A stretch of DNA of 64,000 nt from HXMU1420-13 sp965601825. GTDB taxonomy: Bacteria; Bacteroidota; Rhodothermia; Balneolales; Balneolaceae. Position 1 is the first letter of the stretch; the number at the start of each line of letters is the position of its first letter. The notes below the pieces were generated by a model. It saw only the letters and a list, made by a program, of their open reading frames with translations. It made no database searches and was not told where the DNA came from. Both the position numbers and the translations under genes were made by a program. The stretch covers positions 2,666,001 to 2,730,000 of the forward strand of contig OZ271839.1 in assembly GCA_965601825.1 (NCBI GenBank), written 5' to 3'. Below are positions 18,201 to 27,700 of the stretch, one piece after another.

Positions 18201-21200
18201 AACTGGTGTTGCAGTGATATTATCAGATTGATTTCCTCTTCTACCACCAAAACAATGACCGGCAGATGTTTTAACAACTGTATTTTCCGAACCATCTACA
18301 CAGTACCCACCTATTGGACCATAGGTTTGTTCACCCCAGAAATTTCCATCGAATAATTCCCCGGTTTTAGAATCTACGACTACCCAGAAATCAGCATCTT
18401 CACCAATATTAAAGGTGTATTCACCAAGGTTATTCGTAAATGTAGTTTCTATGAGTGTATCGTCAGCTCCATCTGGTAATTGATCACCTCCATCTTTAAA
18501 TAAATGCACTTCAACATTCTCCAAAGCCTGCTGGTCTCCAGCTGCATCATTAAAGACCTGATCTTCAATAAATCCATCGCCTGTAATGTCCTCAAATACA
18601 ACACCTTTTAACTCAACGCCAATTTTCAATACTACCTGAGAAGTATCATTTGCAGAATTAATATCCACTTGATTCAATCCCTGAATAAATACTTTATTTA
18701 TTAATGAATCAGCAGTTATCCCGGAGTTTACAGTAGCCTCAATTTGAAGAGTTGCGGAATTCCCGCTGGTTATACTTCCAACACTCCAGAGGTTGTTTAA
18801 TTGATTATAAGAACCCTGACTTGGAGTTGATTGTACTAGTGTTAATCCTGCCGGTATTTCTTCATTTATATCAAGTTCGGTTACATCTTCAGAACCAATA
18901 TTAGTTGCTGTAATCGTGAAATTAACCGTTCCATTTTCTAATGGATTCAGCTCGTCTACAGTTTTAGCAACAGCTATATCTGCATTTCGAAAAACTTCTG
19001 TAACATCAGTGAAATCATCATTTCTACATTGCGTAAAATCGATATCTACAAGACGGTCATCAGATAAAGTATTTGTCGTTGCACTACCAATTCTTAGCTC
19101 GAAGATGGACGTGTAATTATAAAGTATGTAGGCCATATGATCGATATCAAACGTACCGCTAGCGTCCGTAGAAACAGCAGATTCAAAAATTTGGAATGGT
19201 CCGGCTGTTGTTTCTTGGAGATCATTTCCAGTTTGAACTATATAACCTTGATTTTGTGAGAAACCTAAATAATCGCGAAGTGTACCGCTACCCTGTCCGT
19301 TAGTTGTACCATCAATATCTAATCCGGTTAGAGCAAAATTACGTTTTACCGGAGTTAGTGTACCTGCCTGTACTAATTGAATCTCAAAATCAATAAATCC
19401 ACCTCCACTTCCGGATCCTGCTGTAAAGAATGGACTAAAATTTGCGGCATCATTTGCTATTCCATCTGCATCAATATCATCTAATGTGGCATTATTGATA
19501 CTTAACACTTTAACAATTCCATCAAGGCCAGATGCTATATTTGGAAATCGATAAATGGAACTAACTTGTAATGGGACACCTTGTTCCAGTACCGGATTTG
19601 TAAAACTAAACAGTGGTAACTCATTACAAGAGGTACTTTGAGGGTCAATAACATACAGATTAGCTGTTGACTGGTTGTTGTTTAGATTACTATCTGTACC
19701 ATCGAAGCCGGTTAAAATGGCTGTATTAGCTATTGTTTGCCCTTCTTGCCCGTTATCAACTGTTGCAGTAATAGTGAGGGTCACAGTTTGAAATCCACTT
19801 AGAGTACCTATAGCCCAAACACCAGTTGAATTATCATAGGTAGTACCCTGACCTGGAGTGGCAGAGAAAAATGTTAACCCGGTAGGTTGTTGATTCTCAT
19901 CTTCTTCAACATTTATAGATACTGCAACATTATTTACTGTATTACCCTGATTGTTTGATGCGGTAACCGTATAGGTGATTGTATCCCCAACATTAGCATT
20001 ATTGGTATCAATTGTATTAGTAAGACCAACTTCGATGATTTCGGTATCTGTAGGGTTGTTAAATAAATCTATTGCACATGGATCGAAGTCTATAGCAAAT
20101 AATCGAGCAGTAGTATTAGTTGGATCCTTTATTCCTGCCCTAATTCTGAATTGAGGCTCATTGGTGTAAGTGGTGTAAGCAATATTATTGGTATTATTTA
20201 GATCAATACCTCCAATTTCAAGTGTTGTAGCCGATTCAAAGGTTGTATAAATACTTGAACTTCCAACATCAAGATTTGTAGTTCCTTCCACTGTAAACGA
20301 GTTTAACCTCTGGAAACCAACAAACTCTCTGGTTGAATTGTTATCTCCATCCACATCAACAGCAGTCGCAGTAAATGATAAAAACCTTGGGAATCCGGTA
20401 GTTGCGTCTACGAATCGAATTTCAAAATCGAAATAACCTTCACCAGCATTTTCATCTACTACCCCAATTTGAGGCTGGAAATTATCTGCAGCACCAGATG
20501 TTGATTGGTCAATATTGGCAAGATTAGCATTGAGTTTTGTAACAATTTCTACAATGGCATTAATGCCAGTTGCAACTGAAGTAAATTCATAAATAGCGCC
20601 CACTTCACCATTAGTTCCAGCAATTAATGATCCGGTGCTAAAATTTAAAGTAGGTATTTCTGAACATGTGCCCGGGAATATGGCGGTATCAACCGTTATA
20701 TCAACAGAACCGGTATTATTATTGCTCTCCGGGTCGGTTTGATTTACTTCGAAAATATCAGCTGCGTTTGTAATGGTTGAGCCTTCCGTACCCCCATTTA
20801 CAAGTACTTTCAAACCAAGTGTAGCTACTCCAGAATTATTAAGAACACCTATATCCCATATTCCGGTTGTGTTATTATAAGTTCCAATACTCGGTGTTGA
20901 TGAAACATAGGTTAATCCAGTTGGCAGTTGATCGATGATTTTTAAGTTAGTAGCTGTCTTTGGTCCATTATTAGTAACTGTAACTGTAAAATTAATCTCC
21001 TGCCCTTCTAATGGTGTTGCATCGTCCACAACTTTAGTAATTCCAATATCAGCAGATTCTGGGATTACAGTAATACCTGCAGAAGCTGAATTATTATTCA
21101 ATTCAGGATCTGTTTCATTAAGATCGGTAATTATTGCAGTATTGATGACTGTACTATCAAGCGTACCAGGATTAACAAGTGCATTAATCGTCAAAGTAAC

Positions 21201-24200
21201 CGTTGTTGTATCACCTTCAGCAAGTGTACCAATATTCCAGACACCCGACGCTGAATTAAATACACCCTGAGACGGAATCGCTGAAATGAAGCTTAGTTCG
21301 GATGGTAACTGATCTGTAACCCTTACTCCGGTAGCTTCAAAATCACCAGGATTTGTCACATTAATAGCATATGTGATCGTCTCACCAATTACTGGACTTG
21401 AATTATTAACTGTTTTTGTAATTGCTAAATCTGGCAATGGTGGTGGAACTATATTAATAGAGTAATCTTCTACTTCTCCATCAAAGGCAGCACCAACTGG
21501 GTTAGCTACCTGTGACTGATCACTTGCAATTCTAAATCTAGCGGAAGTAGTACCAGTTACGATGCCTGAGATTCCTGCCCAGTCAAGTGTAACACTTCCA
21601 GAAGTACAGATTGAATTCGCAAATTCATTCGGGTCAAAGGATCCTGACTGATCAAAATCAATCCAACCGGAAACAAACCCACCATTCGTACAGATAAGTG
21701 TTGTCTGGTAATTAGTTTGAGACGTATTGATATCAGCTAAAAGAGAAATTGCATCTTCATCATCACCATTACTTAATCCTGTCGACTCAGTATCATCACC
21801 ATTATTGGTTACGCTTGGAGCACCATTTCCGTCACCATCGACACCGGCACCTAAATAGACAAGGTTTGGTGCAGAATTATTTAGTAAATGGAAAGCCGGA
21901 GGTGTACCATTTCCGGCATATGCTGTTCCATAGGTAGCTGGGGCATCACCAAAGTCAGCAACTATACCTAATCCAATGTGGATGTTATCCGGATCTGAGG
22001 CAATTTTACGCACTTCAATTCGCTCTACATTGTCATCGGTAATTCTAAACCAAATTGGTGTTGAGGAAGAAGCACATGAAGGATTGCCTGAAATAGTTGG
22101 CTGAAACTCAATTCTTGTATTTCCATTAGTGTAGTTCAGTACCACATTATTAGTACATACACCCCCATCAATTCCCTGACCAGTTAGCCAGTCATCGATA
22201 GTGAGAAGATTATTACTTCCATCGTATGCTTCTAGTGTGTAGGATGTCCCTGCACCAGTTATTGGACGTAACCTGTTTAGTGAAAGTATTAATGCATCCG
22301 AAGGAATTGAACCAGGGATATTTATATCTAATGAAGTTGCATCTCCGGTTGTTCCACTTGGGTTTGCTTGTGGACCATTAAATTCATCACCGTTAAAAGC
22401 CCCAGCTGACCACTCTTGAAGAGCATTTGGAGCAAATGTTGTTGCTGAACCAGAAGCCGCAGTTACGGTCGCTATATCTAGACCACCAACATTCGCAGTC
22501 ATCGAGGTTCCATCAAATATCCCATTAAAACAAGCCCATGCAACATCTTGATCATTCGTTATCGGGCATGGGTCTGGACCAAAAATTCCCGCCCCAGACG
22601 TATTGTTGGTAGCTGGGTTATTTGAATAACTAGAAGCTAAATTTTGAGCTAGATCTCTAATCGGGTTTCCACCGCTTGTGTAATCAACATCAACAACATC
22701 GCCGGCAATAACAGCAGTATTTAAATCCAGAATTACTCTTGGTCCACTTATCTCAATACTTGAAATTGTAACAGGGTTTGAGTTAACCAATACAGTGAAA
22801 TCTCCCGTTGCTGGTATTGAATTGAAATCCAATAACTCATCGTAATCGATTGCGAGAACATCATCATTTACTGAAATCAAACTCACACTTGGTAAAGTAG
22901 CATCGGCAATTGCAATTAATTCTTCCGAGTTAGCACTCTCTTCAGAGTTTACATTTCTTGATGTGATTACATAATAATAGGTGGTTCCATCTATCGTATT
23001 TGTGTCAGTAAATGTATAAGTAGCATTGTCATTGTCAGGTACCGTAGCTATTTCAGCATATGGGCCTCCCTGACTAGTACTCCTTTGAATTGAATATTCA
23101 GTAATGGTCGCAGTTGCATCAACATCTTCAAATACAATTTCGATATCTCCACCAACTATGGCTGTTGCACTAAGAGTACTTGGTGGTGACGGAGTGGTAG
23201 CTACAGTGAAATTTGTAACTGGTTGACCTGTATAGTCTGACGCTTGATTACCAGCAACATCAAGAATAGGGTTTGATCCTGCTGTATAAGAGAGCTCAAT
23301 AGTATCACCTTCGTCTACTGTTGGATTAAGTTCTATTACAACAGAGTCACTGGTTATACTAACACTTTCGATAGATCGAATTATGCTATTCACTAATACG
23401 GTAAAATCACTAGCATTAGGAACTGAACTTGGATCAAGCAACTCATTATAATCTAAAACCAGTATGGAATCAGTTACTGCCGCAGTGATAAGTATTGGTG
23501 CTGTAGCATCCGGAATTGCAGAAACTTCAGCAGAATTTAAACTTTCATTTGAGGCAGCATCTATTGCTGTTACTATATAATAGTATTGTGTTCCCTCTGT
23601 AACAGCGATATCGTTGAAAGTATAGTTAAGACTTTCGTCATCAGTTATTGTACTAATTTGAGTATAAGGTCCGCCCAGAATTGTTGACCTTTTAATAGAA
23701 TATGAGAATACACCTGAACCTGACTCGTTAACATCATCAAATGAAATCGCTAAAGTATCTTGTATAGCAACAGCGCTTACATTTTGGGGGGCGCTCGGTG
23801 CTGTTGAATCCTGAGTATAAGTTATCTGAATTGAACCATCAGACTGTGTACTTGCAGCATCAGTACCGGCAGTTATTGAAGATATTACTGCAGTTCCAGA
23901 AACAAATGAACCACCACCGCCTGCACCACCATTTGAGCCAGCACCTCCACCACCGGAATAACCACCTCCACCGCCAGAGTAGAATTCATCAGCTCCCCCT
24001 CCACCTGTAAATCCGTCACCACCAGCAGATCCCGAACTATTTCCTGCACCACCTTGTGCGATACTAAGCAATTGACCTAAATCGGAAACAGTTTGGTCGG
24101 ATTGCTCTCCACCTCCTGCATCACCGGAACCTCCAGCACTATTAATACCACCACCTCCACCTGCTGCAGCCGTATTGGTTGTGGCACCACCGCCATTTCC

Positions 24201-24704
24201 ATTAAAACCACCAATACCAGGTCCACCTCCATTTCCTGACAATCCATTTATAGAATCAGAACCACCAAGACCATTCGCAGCTGGACCTGCAGAGTTATCC
24301 CCCCCAGCACCAGCACCGGCAACCATAACAATAGTATCATTAATTAAAACACCTGTTGATCCACCACCACCAGCACTTGTTCCATTATTTTCAGCACCAG
24401 ATTGCCCAACTATATAACGAATTACATCATTTGCTTTAACTGCAAAAGTTGCGGTTACCATTGCACCAGTACCACCATTTGTATTATCTCCATTTCCTCC
24501 ATCTGCACCCACGATGCTAATTTCAACAATACCATCTTGCGTGACAGTATAAGTTCCGCTAATTAGTGTTGTTTCATTTACTATAACTGTTTGCGCTTGT
24601 AGATTTCCAGCGACGATAAATAAAGTCACAAAAAGCACCACCAGCCTCCCGGCCAGTGATGATCTTTTTTGTGTGCTATGTAATTCCCAAACTTTCATTT
24701 TCAT
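15210..24704 (-). CDS. Giant multidomain surface adhesin (Gly-rich, FN3, SwmB-like, GEVED, DUF11, beta-helix, SdrD_B-like)
   Basis: This is a 3164-residue secreted protein with a signal peptide ending NLQAQ (about 38). Approximate order of domains: Gly-rich 70-285; FN3 298-400; SwmB-like 402-505; FN3 506-604; SwmB-like 605-705; GEVED 918-1078 (ending FDGEVEDYSI); DUF11 1088-1335 in two copies; a paralogous roughly 200-residue module at 1338-1541 and again at 1688-1898, each next to a further DUF11 copy; SdrD_B-like 2030-2190; parallel beta-helix 2205-2550; two SdrD_B-like domains 2700-2885; C-terminal beta modules from 2925 ending in a DUF11 copy. There is no type IX sorting tail and no LPxTG. 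The start overlaps the stop of the barrel/OmpA gene as ATGA. This is probably the main surface-exposed adhesin of the cluster; its ligand is unknown. Confidence 0.9.
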   Translation of the reverse strand: MKMKVWELHSTQKRSSLAGRLVVLFVTLFIVAGNLQAQTVIVNETTLISGTYTVTQDGIVEISIVGADGGNGDNTNGGTGAMVTATFAVKANDVIRYIVGQSGAENNGTSAGGGGSTGVLINDTIVMVAGAGAGGDNSAGPAANGLGGSDSINGLSGNGGGPGIGGFNGNGGGATTNTAAAGGGGGINSAGGSGDAGGGEQSDQTVSDLGQLLSIAQGGAGNSSGSAGGDGFTGGGGADEFYSGGGGGYSGGGGAGSNGGAGGGGSFVSGTAVISSITAGTDAASTQSDGSIQITYTQDSTAPSAPQNVSAVAIQDTLAISFDDVNESGSGVFSYSIKRSTILGGPYTQISTITDDESLNYTFNDIAVTEGTQYYYIVTAIDAASNESLNSAEVSAIPDATAPILITAAVTDSILVLDYNELLDPSSVPNASDFTVLVNSIIRSIESVSITSDSVVIELNPTVDEGDTIELSYTAGSNPILDVAGNQASDYTGQPVTNFTVATTPSPPSTLSATAIVGGDIEIVFEDVDATATITEYSIQRSTSQGGPYAEIATVPDNDNATYTFTDTNTIDGTTYYYVITSRNVNSEESANSEELIAIADATLPSVSLISVNDDVLAIDYDELLDFNSIPATGDFTVLVNSNPVTISSIEISGPRVILDLNTAVIAGDVVDVDYTSGGNPIRDLAQNLASSYSNNPATNNTSGAGIFGPDPCPITNDQDVAWACFNGIFDGTSMTANVGGLDIATVTAASGSATTFAPNALQEWSAGAFNGDEFNGPQANPSGTTGDATSLDINIPGSIPSDALILSLNRLRPITGAGTSYTLEAYDGSNNLLTIDDWLTGQGIDGGVCTNNVVLNYTNGNTRIEFQPTISGNPSCASSSTPIWFRITDDNVERIEVRKIASDPDNIHIGLGIVADFGDAPATYGTAYAGNGTPPAFHLLNNSAPNLVYLGAGVDGDGNGAPSVTNNGDDTESTGLSNGDDEDAISLLADINTSQTNYQTTLICTNGGFVSGWIDFDQSGSFDPNEFANSICTSGSVTLDWAGISGIVTGTTSARFRIASDQSQVANPVGAAFDGEVEDYSINIVPPPLPDLAITKTVNNSSPVIGETITYAINVTNPGDFEATGVRVTDQLPSELSFISAIPSQGVFNSASGVWNIGTLAEGDTTTVTLTINALVNPGTLDSTVINTAIITDLNETDPELNNNSASAGITVIPESADIGITKVVDDATPLEGQEINFTVTVTNNGPKTATNLKIIDQLPTGLTYVSSTPSIGTYNNTTGIWDIGVLNNSGVATLGLKVLVNGGTEGSTITNAADIFEVNQTDPESNNNTGSVDITVDTAIFPGTCSEIPTLNFSTGSLIAGTNGEVGAIYEFTSVATGINAIVEIVTKLNANLANIDQSTSGAADNFQPQIGVVDENAGEGYFDFEIRFVDATTGFPRFLSFTATAVDVDGDNNSTREFVGFQRLNSFTVEGTTNLDVGSSSIYTTFESATTLEIGGIDLNNTNNIAYTTYTNEPQFRIRAGIKDPTNTTARLFAIDFDPCAIDLFNNPTDTEIIEVGLTNTIDTNNANVGDTITYTVTASNNQGNTVNNVAVSINVEEDENQQPTGLTFFSATPGQGTTYDNSTGVWAIGTLSGFQTVTLTITATVDNGQEGQTIANTAILTGFDGTDSNLNNNQSTANLYVIDPQSTSCNELPLFSFTNPVLEQGVPLQVSSIYRFPNIASGLDGIVKVLSINNATLDDIDADGIANDAANFSPFFTAGSGSGGGFIDFEIQLVQAGTLTPVKRNFALTGLDIDGTTNGQGSGTLRDYLGFSQNQGYIVQTGNDLQETTAGPFQIFESAVSTDASGTFDIDHMAYILYNYTSIFELRIGSATTNTLSDDRLVDIDFTQCRNDDFTDVTEVFRNADIAVAKTVDELNPLENGTVNFTITATNIGSEDVTELDINEEIPAGLTLVQSTPSQGSYNQLNNLWSVGSITSGNSATLQIEATVNSGITADSLINKVFIQGLNQVDINSANDTSQVVLKIGVELKGVVFEDITGDGFIEDQVFNDAAGDQQALENVEVHLFKDGGDQLPDGADDTLIETTFTNNLGEYTFNIGEDADFWVVVDSKTGELFDGNFWGEQTYGPIGGYCVDGSENTVVKTSAGHCFGGRRGNQSDNITATPVPTDLANAEHLAAITISGTGVNNIDFGFSFNVVTNTNDASNIQGSLRQFITNANEITGANSMRFVPSVSSNNSGGGGNWWTTTLASELPAIIDGLTTISGVAYQNDNPTIIRNDNSNSVGTGGSVGIDEHSSATFTRKEFEIDLNDIGSNALLINSSGAYTIREIAIFNNVNAIRLQNGSSGLIEKNLIGTKADGTDPEGSSRAGIGINIDGASSVDPLIQENYIAFLAGSGIKSNNQSADIEIFNNEIYRTGLLDAPADGIEGLGTWTIQVNRIHENGYSSSSAVNGGNGIEIGGASGPSSGNTIRNNTIYNNAVSGISVLNDVTASVLDLNVIYQNGTNYISSNLKLGAGVKLANPSGSSQNGIRIARNRFYDNYGISIDLISNNSGQDVGVNPNDGQLDASTVTPNGGQDYPVFTLSTLENGVLTVEGYVGTTTTKLTGTFTIQVYKADDDGDSDGLIEVGGTLTRPHGEGRELIGVISTNPDGTFNADIPVPGTVSLAFNDRITAIAISSVNNTSEFSANSRVIPTGVTISGTVYHDLNHNQILDGGEVGLPNVTITLYNTQENNCKSVLTDANGVYQFTNVLNGTYDLIESFGQSVPTPDICTPAENDPVDFISTTPNLRSITVNNLPAIQDFGDFEGSKISGTVFNDNGIGDGTANDGIQNGTEGGISTQLVEAFTGSDVLIDQVTSAADGSYELFVPKSIVGTGGTVKIVETNGTVYLSTGGDAGTTSGNYTIATDVTEFTNTVGIEYESVDFADVAVSILLTDGTQSTQPGGVATFTHLFTAQTAGTVTFTTSSVNNPNINFPTILNNDLNCDGDADPGEPALSPLTSLNVTSGQDICLVVRVTVPNGVNDGATSTTTVTATLDYSNSPTNIQQILTRSDIITVSTVDGGFVIVKAVDKAQALPGDTLTYSINYENLGDEPITQVEVIDEVPVFTTYQSSVCGALPPGFTNCTITTPTVGTRGTIIWVFTGVLQPGESGTVSYKVLIDN

Positions 24705-27700
24705 CTACCCGACGTTCCTGAGCCTGGTCTAAGGTTCAGAGATTTTACGTTTAATAAATTGATAGAATCTGCATTCATATACTCAACCCTGATTGCAGTT
24801 CCTTCTGTATTGACGGTTTTTTCACTAATAACTACACGATCTCCGTCGATTCCCCATTCTTCTAAATAGCGACGCATTTCTTCCATGCGACTTTGATCTC
24901 TTTGAGATCCATCACCATGAAGTGCTACATACACTCCAGTATTATTTCTTAGATAAGAACCAATTCTCGATACAACAGCCTGCGATTCGTTATCTAACAA
25001 ATATCCAATTTCTGTAAAGTTCACTCGATCCGGTACTATATAACTTTGAGATAGATCTTGGATCAACTCATAGTCTTCTCTCGATTTGAGAATCCTCAGC
25101 AAGCTTTCAATAAGTTCAGGCACTTCTGAATTATTCAGGAATTTCACGTCATCTTGCTGCTCAAAAAGTTGAAGCAATTGATCTCTTTGGTATGAGATCT
25201 GAATTGTATTTTGATTGCCTTGTACTCCGCGAGCAAACATGTATCTGTTAATATCTGCTCCTGCAGTTTCAAGGTCTTCAAGAATCTGTTGTTGAAGATC
25301 AATGAATCTATTATCTGCAGGTAGAGAAATTCGAACTCCGATTTCAGGATATTTTTCCATTGCAATCGAAATTCGCTCGATCATGTATCGATTCAGATAA
25401 TTTAATTCTGACGACCCCTGCTGTAAATTTATATTAGTTGGAACAGCATTATGCTCGAAAGTGAAGATATAATCCCAACCTCCAATGTTTTGAGCTTTTT
25501 GTTGCACTTGTAAATCTTCAACCTGATCAACAAAGGTTACTCGTTCATTCAGCTCATTTAGATCAAATTCCACTCTACGTTCAAGAGCCATTTCAACGGC
25601 GTTTTTCCCGGTAGCATCTAGCTCACCAAATCCTTCAATCAGTAATCTGCGTTTATCAATACCAGCAGCCACTAAATAAGCACGAACTGCCAATGATCGT
25701 CTTTCAGATAATGCTGCATTGTATTCAGCTGAAGCTTTTGTATCCGTAAAGCCATTTAGATCGATGAGATATTCATCCATATCTTGAAGATACTTAGCGA
25801 GTTTATCCAACATTTGAGCCGAAGCCCTGTTGATATAAGACATATCGTTGTCGAAATGAATTTGCCTTGGAAGAATAACTAGTGTTGCCAGAGGTTTGAA
25901 ATCAAACACTTCTCTTGTAAGAATTACTGGTTCAAGTGAATGTTCTAGCCTGTCGATTGGCATCGTTTTGATCTCAGGCATTCGGCAAGGAATACACTTC
26001 TCATACATTGATTCATCAATAAATCCGGCGGCTCTTTCAGGTACTAAGCTTAGGAATACTTGCTCATCAAATTTGTAGCTAAATCCTAGATAAGTTCCTG
26101 CCTGAGTGTAGTTGTTAGCAACAAGATCCTGATCGTCATATCCAAAGAAATTGAATCCACCTGCAAGTCGGAGATTTTTTGCAACCAGATATCCCATTTC
26201 GATGCCGAGCCCATAGTCTTTTGTCGAGAAATCACTGTTAGCAAGTAAACTTGCATTGATTCCGGCATCCCACTTCTCATTCAAATCATACAGAACACGA
26301 CCTGATACCAATTCAAGGAAGCTTGAGTTTGTTTGTAGATCATCAGATGATTCTGTGTATTTAGCAGCTAATCTTCCGCTTAAAACCAAATTTGATTGTG
26401 GTTTGTAATTTGCGTGAGTTGAGAAAACGTGAGCCTGTCTTGAGAAATCCGGGGCGATGTTATCATCTTTTTCAAATTTAAATTCATATCTGAATAGAGC
26501 ATCAAACATATTAGTATTACTATCTCGATAGGCTGCACCCAACTGCAATCGCTGTTGAATTCTCTGGATACCTGCTAAACTTCTATTGCTACTGATTGAA
26601 ATGATATTTCTGGCTAACATCGTCCAATCATTTGTTAGTTTAACCCCATAACCAAGACTATTCAGATAAGTATCAGCGTTTTGACCAAATCTGGTTTCTG
26701 CTCTAGCGGTACCTTTCCAGTTTGCACTTCCGGTATAATCGATAGCTGTAGATATTGATGTTCCGTCATTTCTATTTGGTCCCTGAACAGTGAATACTCG
26801 CTCAAATCCTGCATTCATTCCTAAGCTTTCGCGAAGTAAGAATCTATTTCTTAAACCAAGGGAAGCCTGACCGGATCGACCTTCAATCGCATCACTCATT
26901 CTATATTCACTAAATATCTGTCCATTTTTGAGGTAATTGGCATTCAAGCCAAATACGGTACTGTTCCTCTGAGCATTACTATTTAATGTATATCTACCTC
27001 CAGCCGTCGAAGCAAATTCGTGTCGGGCAAATGCCTTTGCAAAACTCTTAATCTTATATTCACCACCAACAGCGATTAATCGACGATCCGAAGCATTTAA
27101 GTCTTGTTCGTATTCTCCAAATGTTGAAGCACCAGATATAAATGGAAGGTCTGCAGTTACCTTGCTTCTAAGGTTTGTGTTTGTAACGTTAGCAGCGTCT
27201 CTCGAGGATCTCTCAGAATAACGAACACCAACTTCAGCATTTACACCAGTTCCCAGTCTTTGTTGTAGACTTAGGAGTCCACCTAGTGTTTGATCACCGG
27301 TTGTATCATTTCTGGATAGCAGGAACTCCGCTGCTACTTTTGTTGATTTCGCTACATTAATTCTGGCTCTTGTTCTGGCTTCTGTTCTGGATTGACCTAA
27401 AGTTGCACCCTGATTTTCAAAATTTTCAGATGATTTACCAACGGAAGTAAGGATATCAAGTTTATCACCTCTATGTTGTAACTCAATTCTACCTGCGGCA
27501 CCATTTCCTTGATCATCAGAATTTGTGTAGGCAACTTCGGCAACTACTTTCGTTTTATCGCTGAATTTTAGATTAACATTACCAGTTGCCAGGGTGAATT
27601 CATTTTCAGGATTATTATCCTGAACCAACCCAGCTCCAATATTTAAACCTTCTGATAATTCAAGATTAGCTCCAACACCCCCAATTAGATATCTCTCGTC

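Noticed and set aside
23880..24500. Gly-rich stretch of the 3164-residue adhesin as a separate collagen-like or PE-PGRS gene
   Set aside because: It is in frame between the signal peptide and FN3 domains, with no stop or new start.
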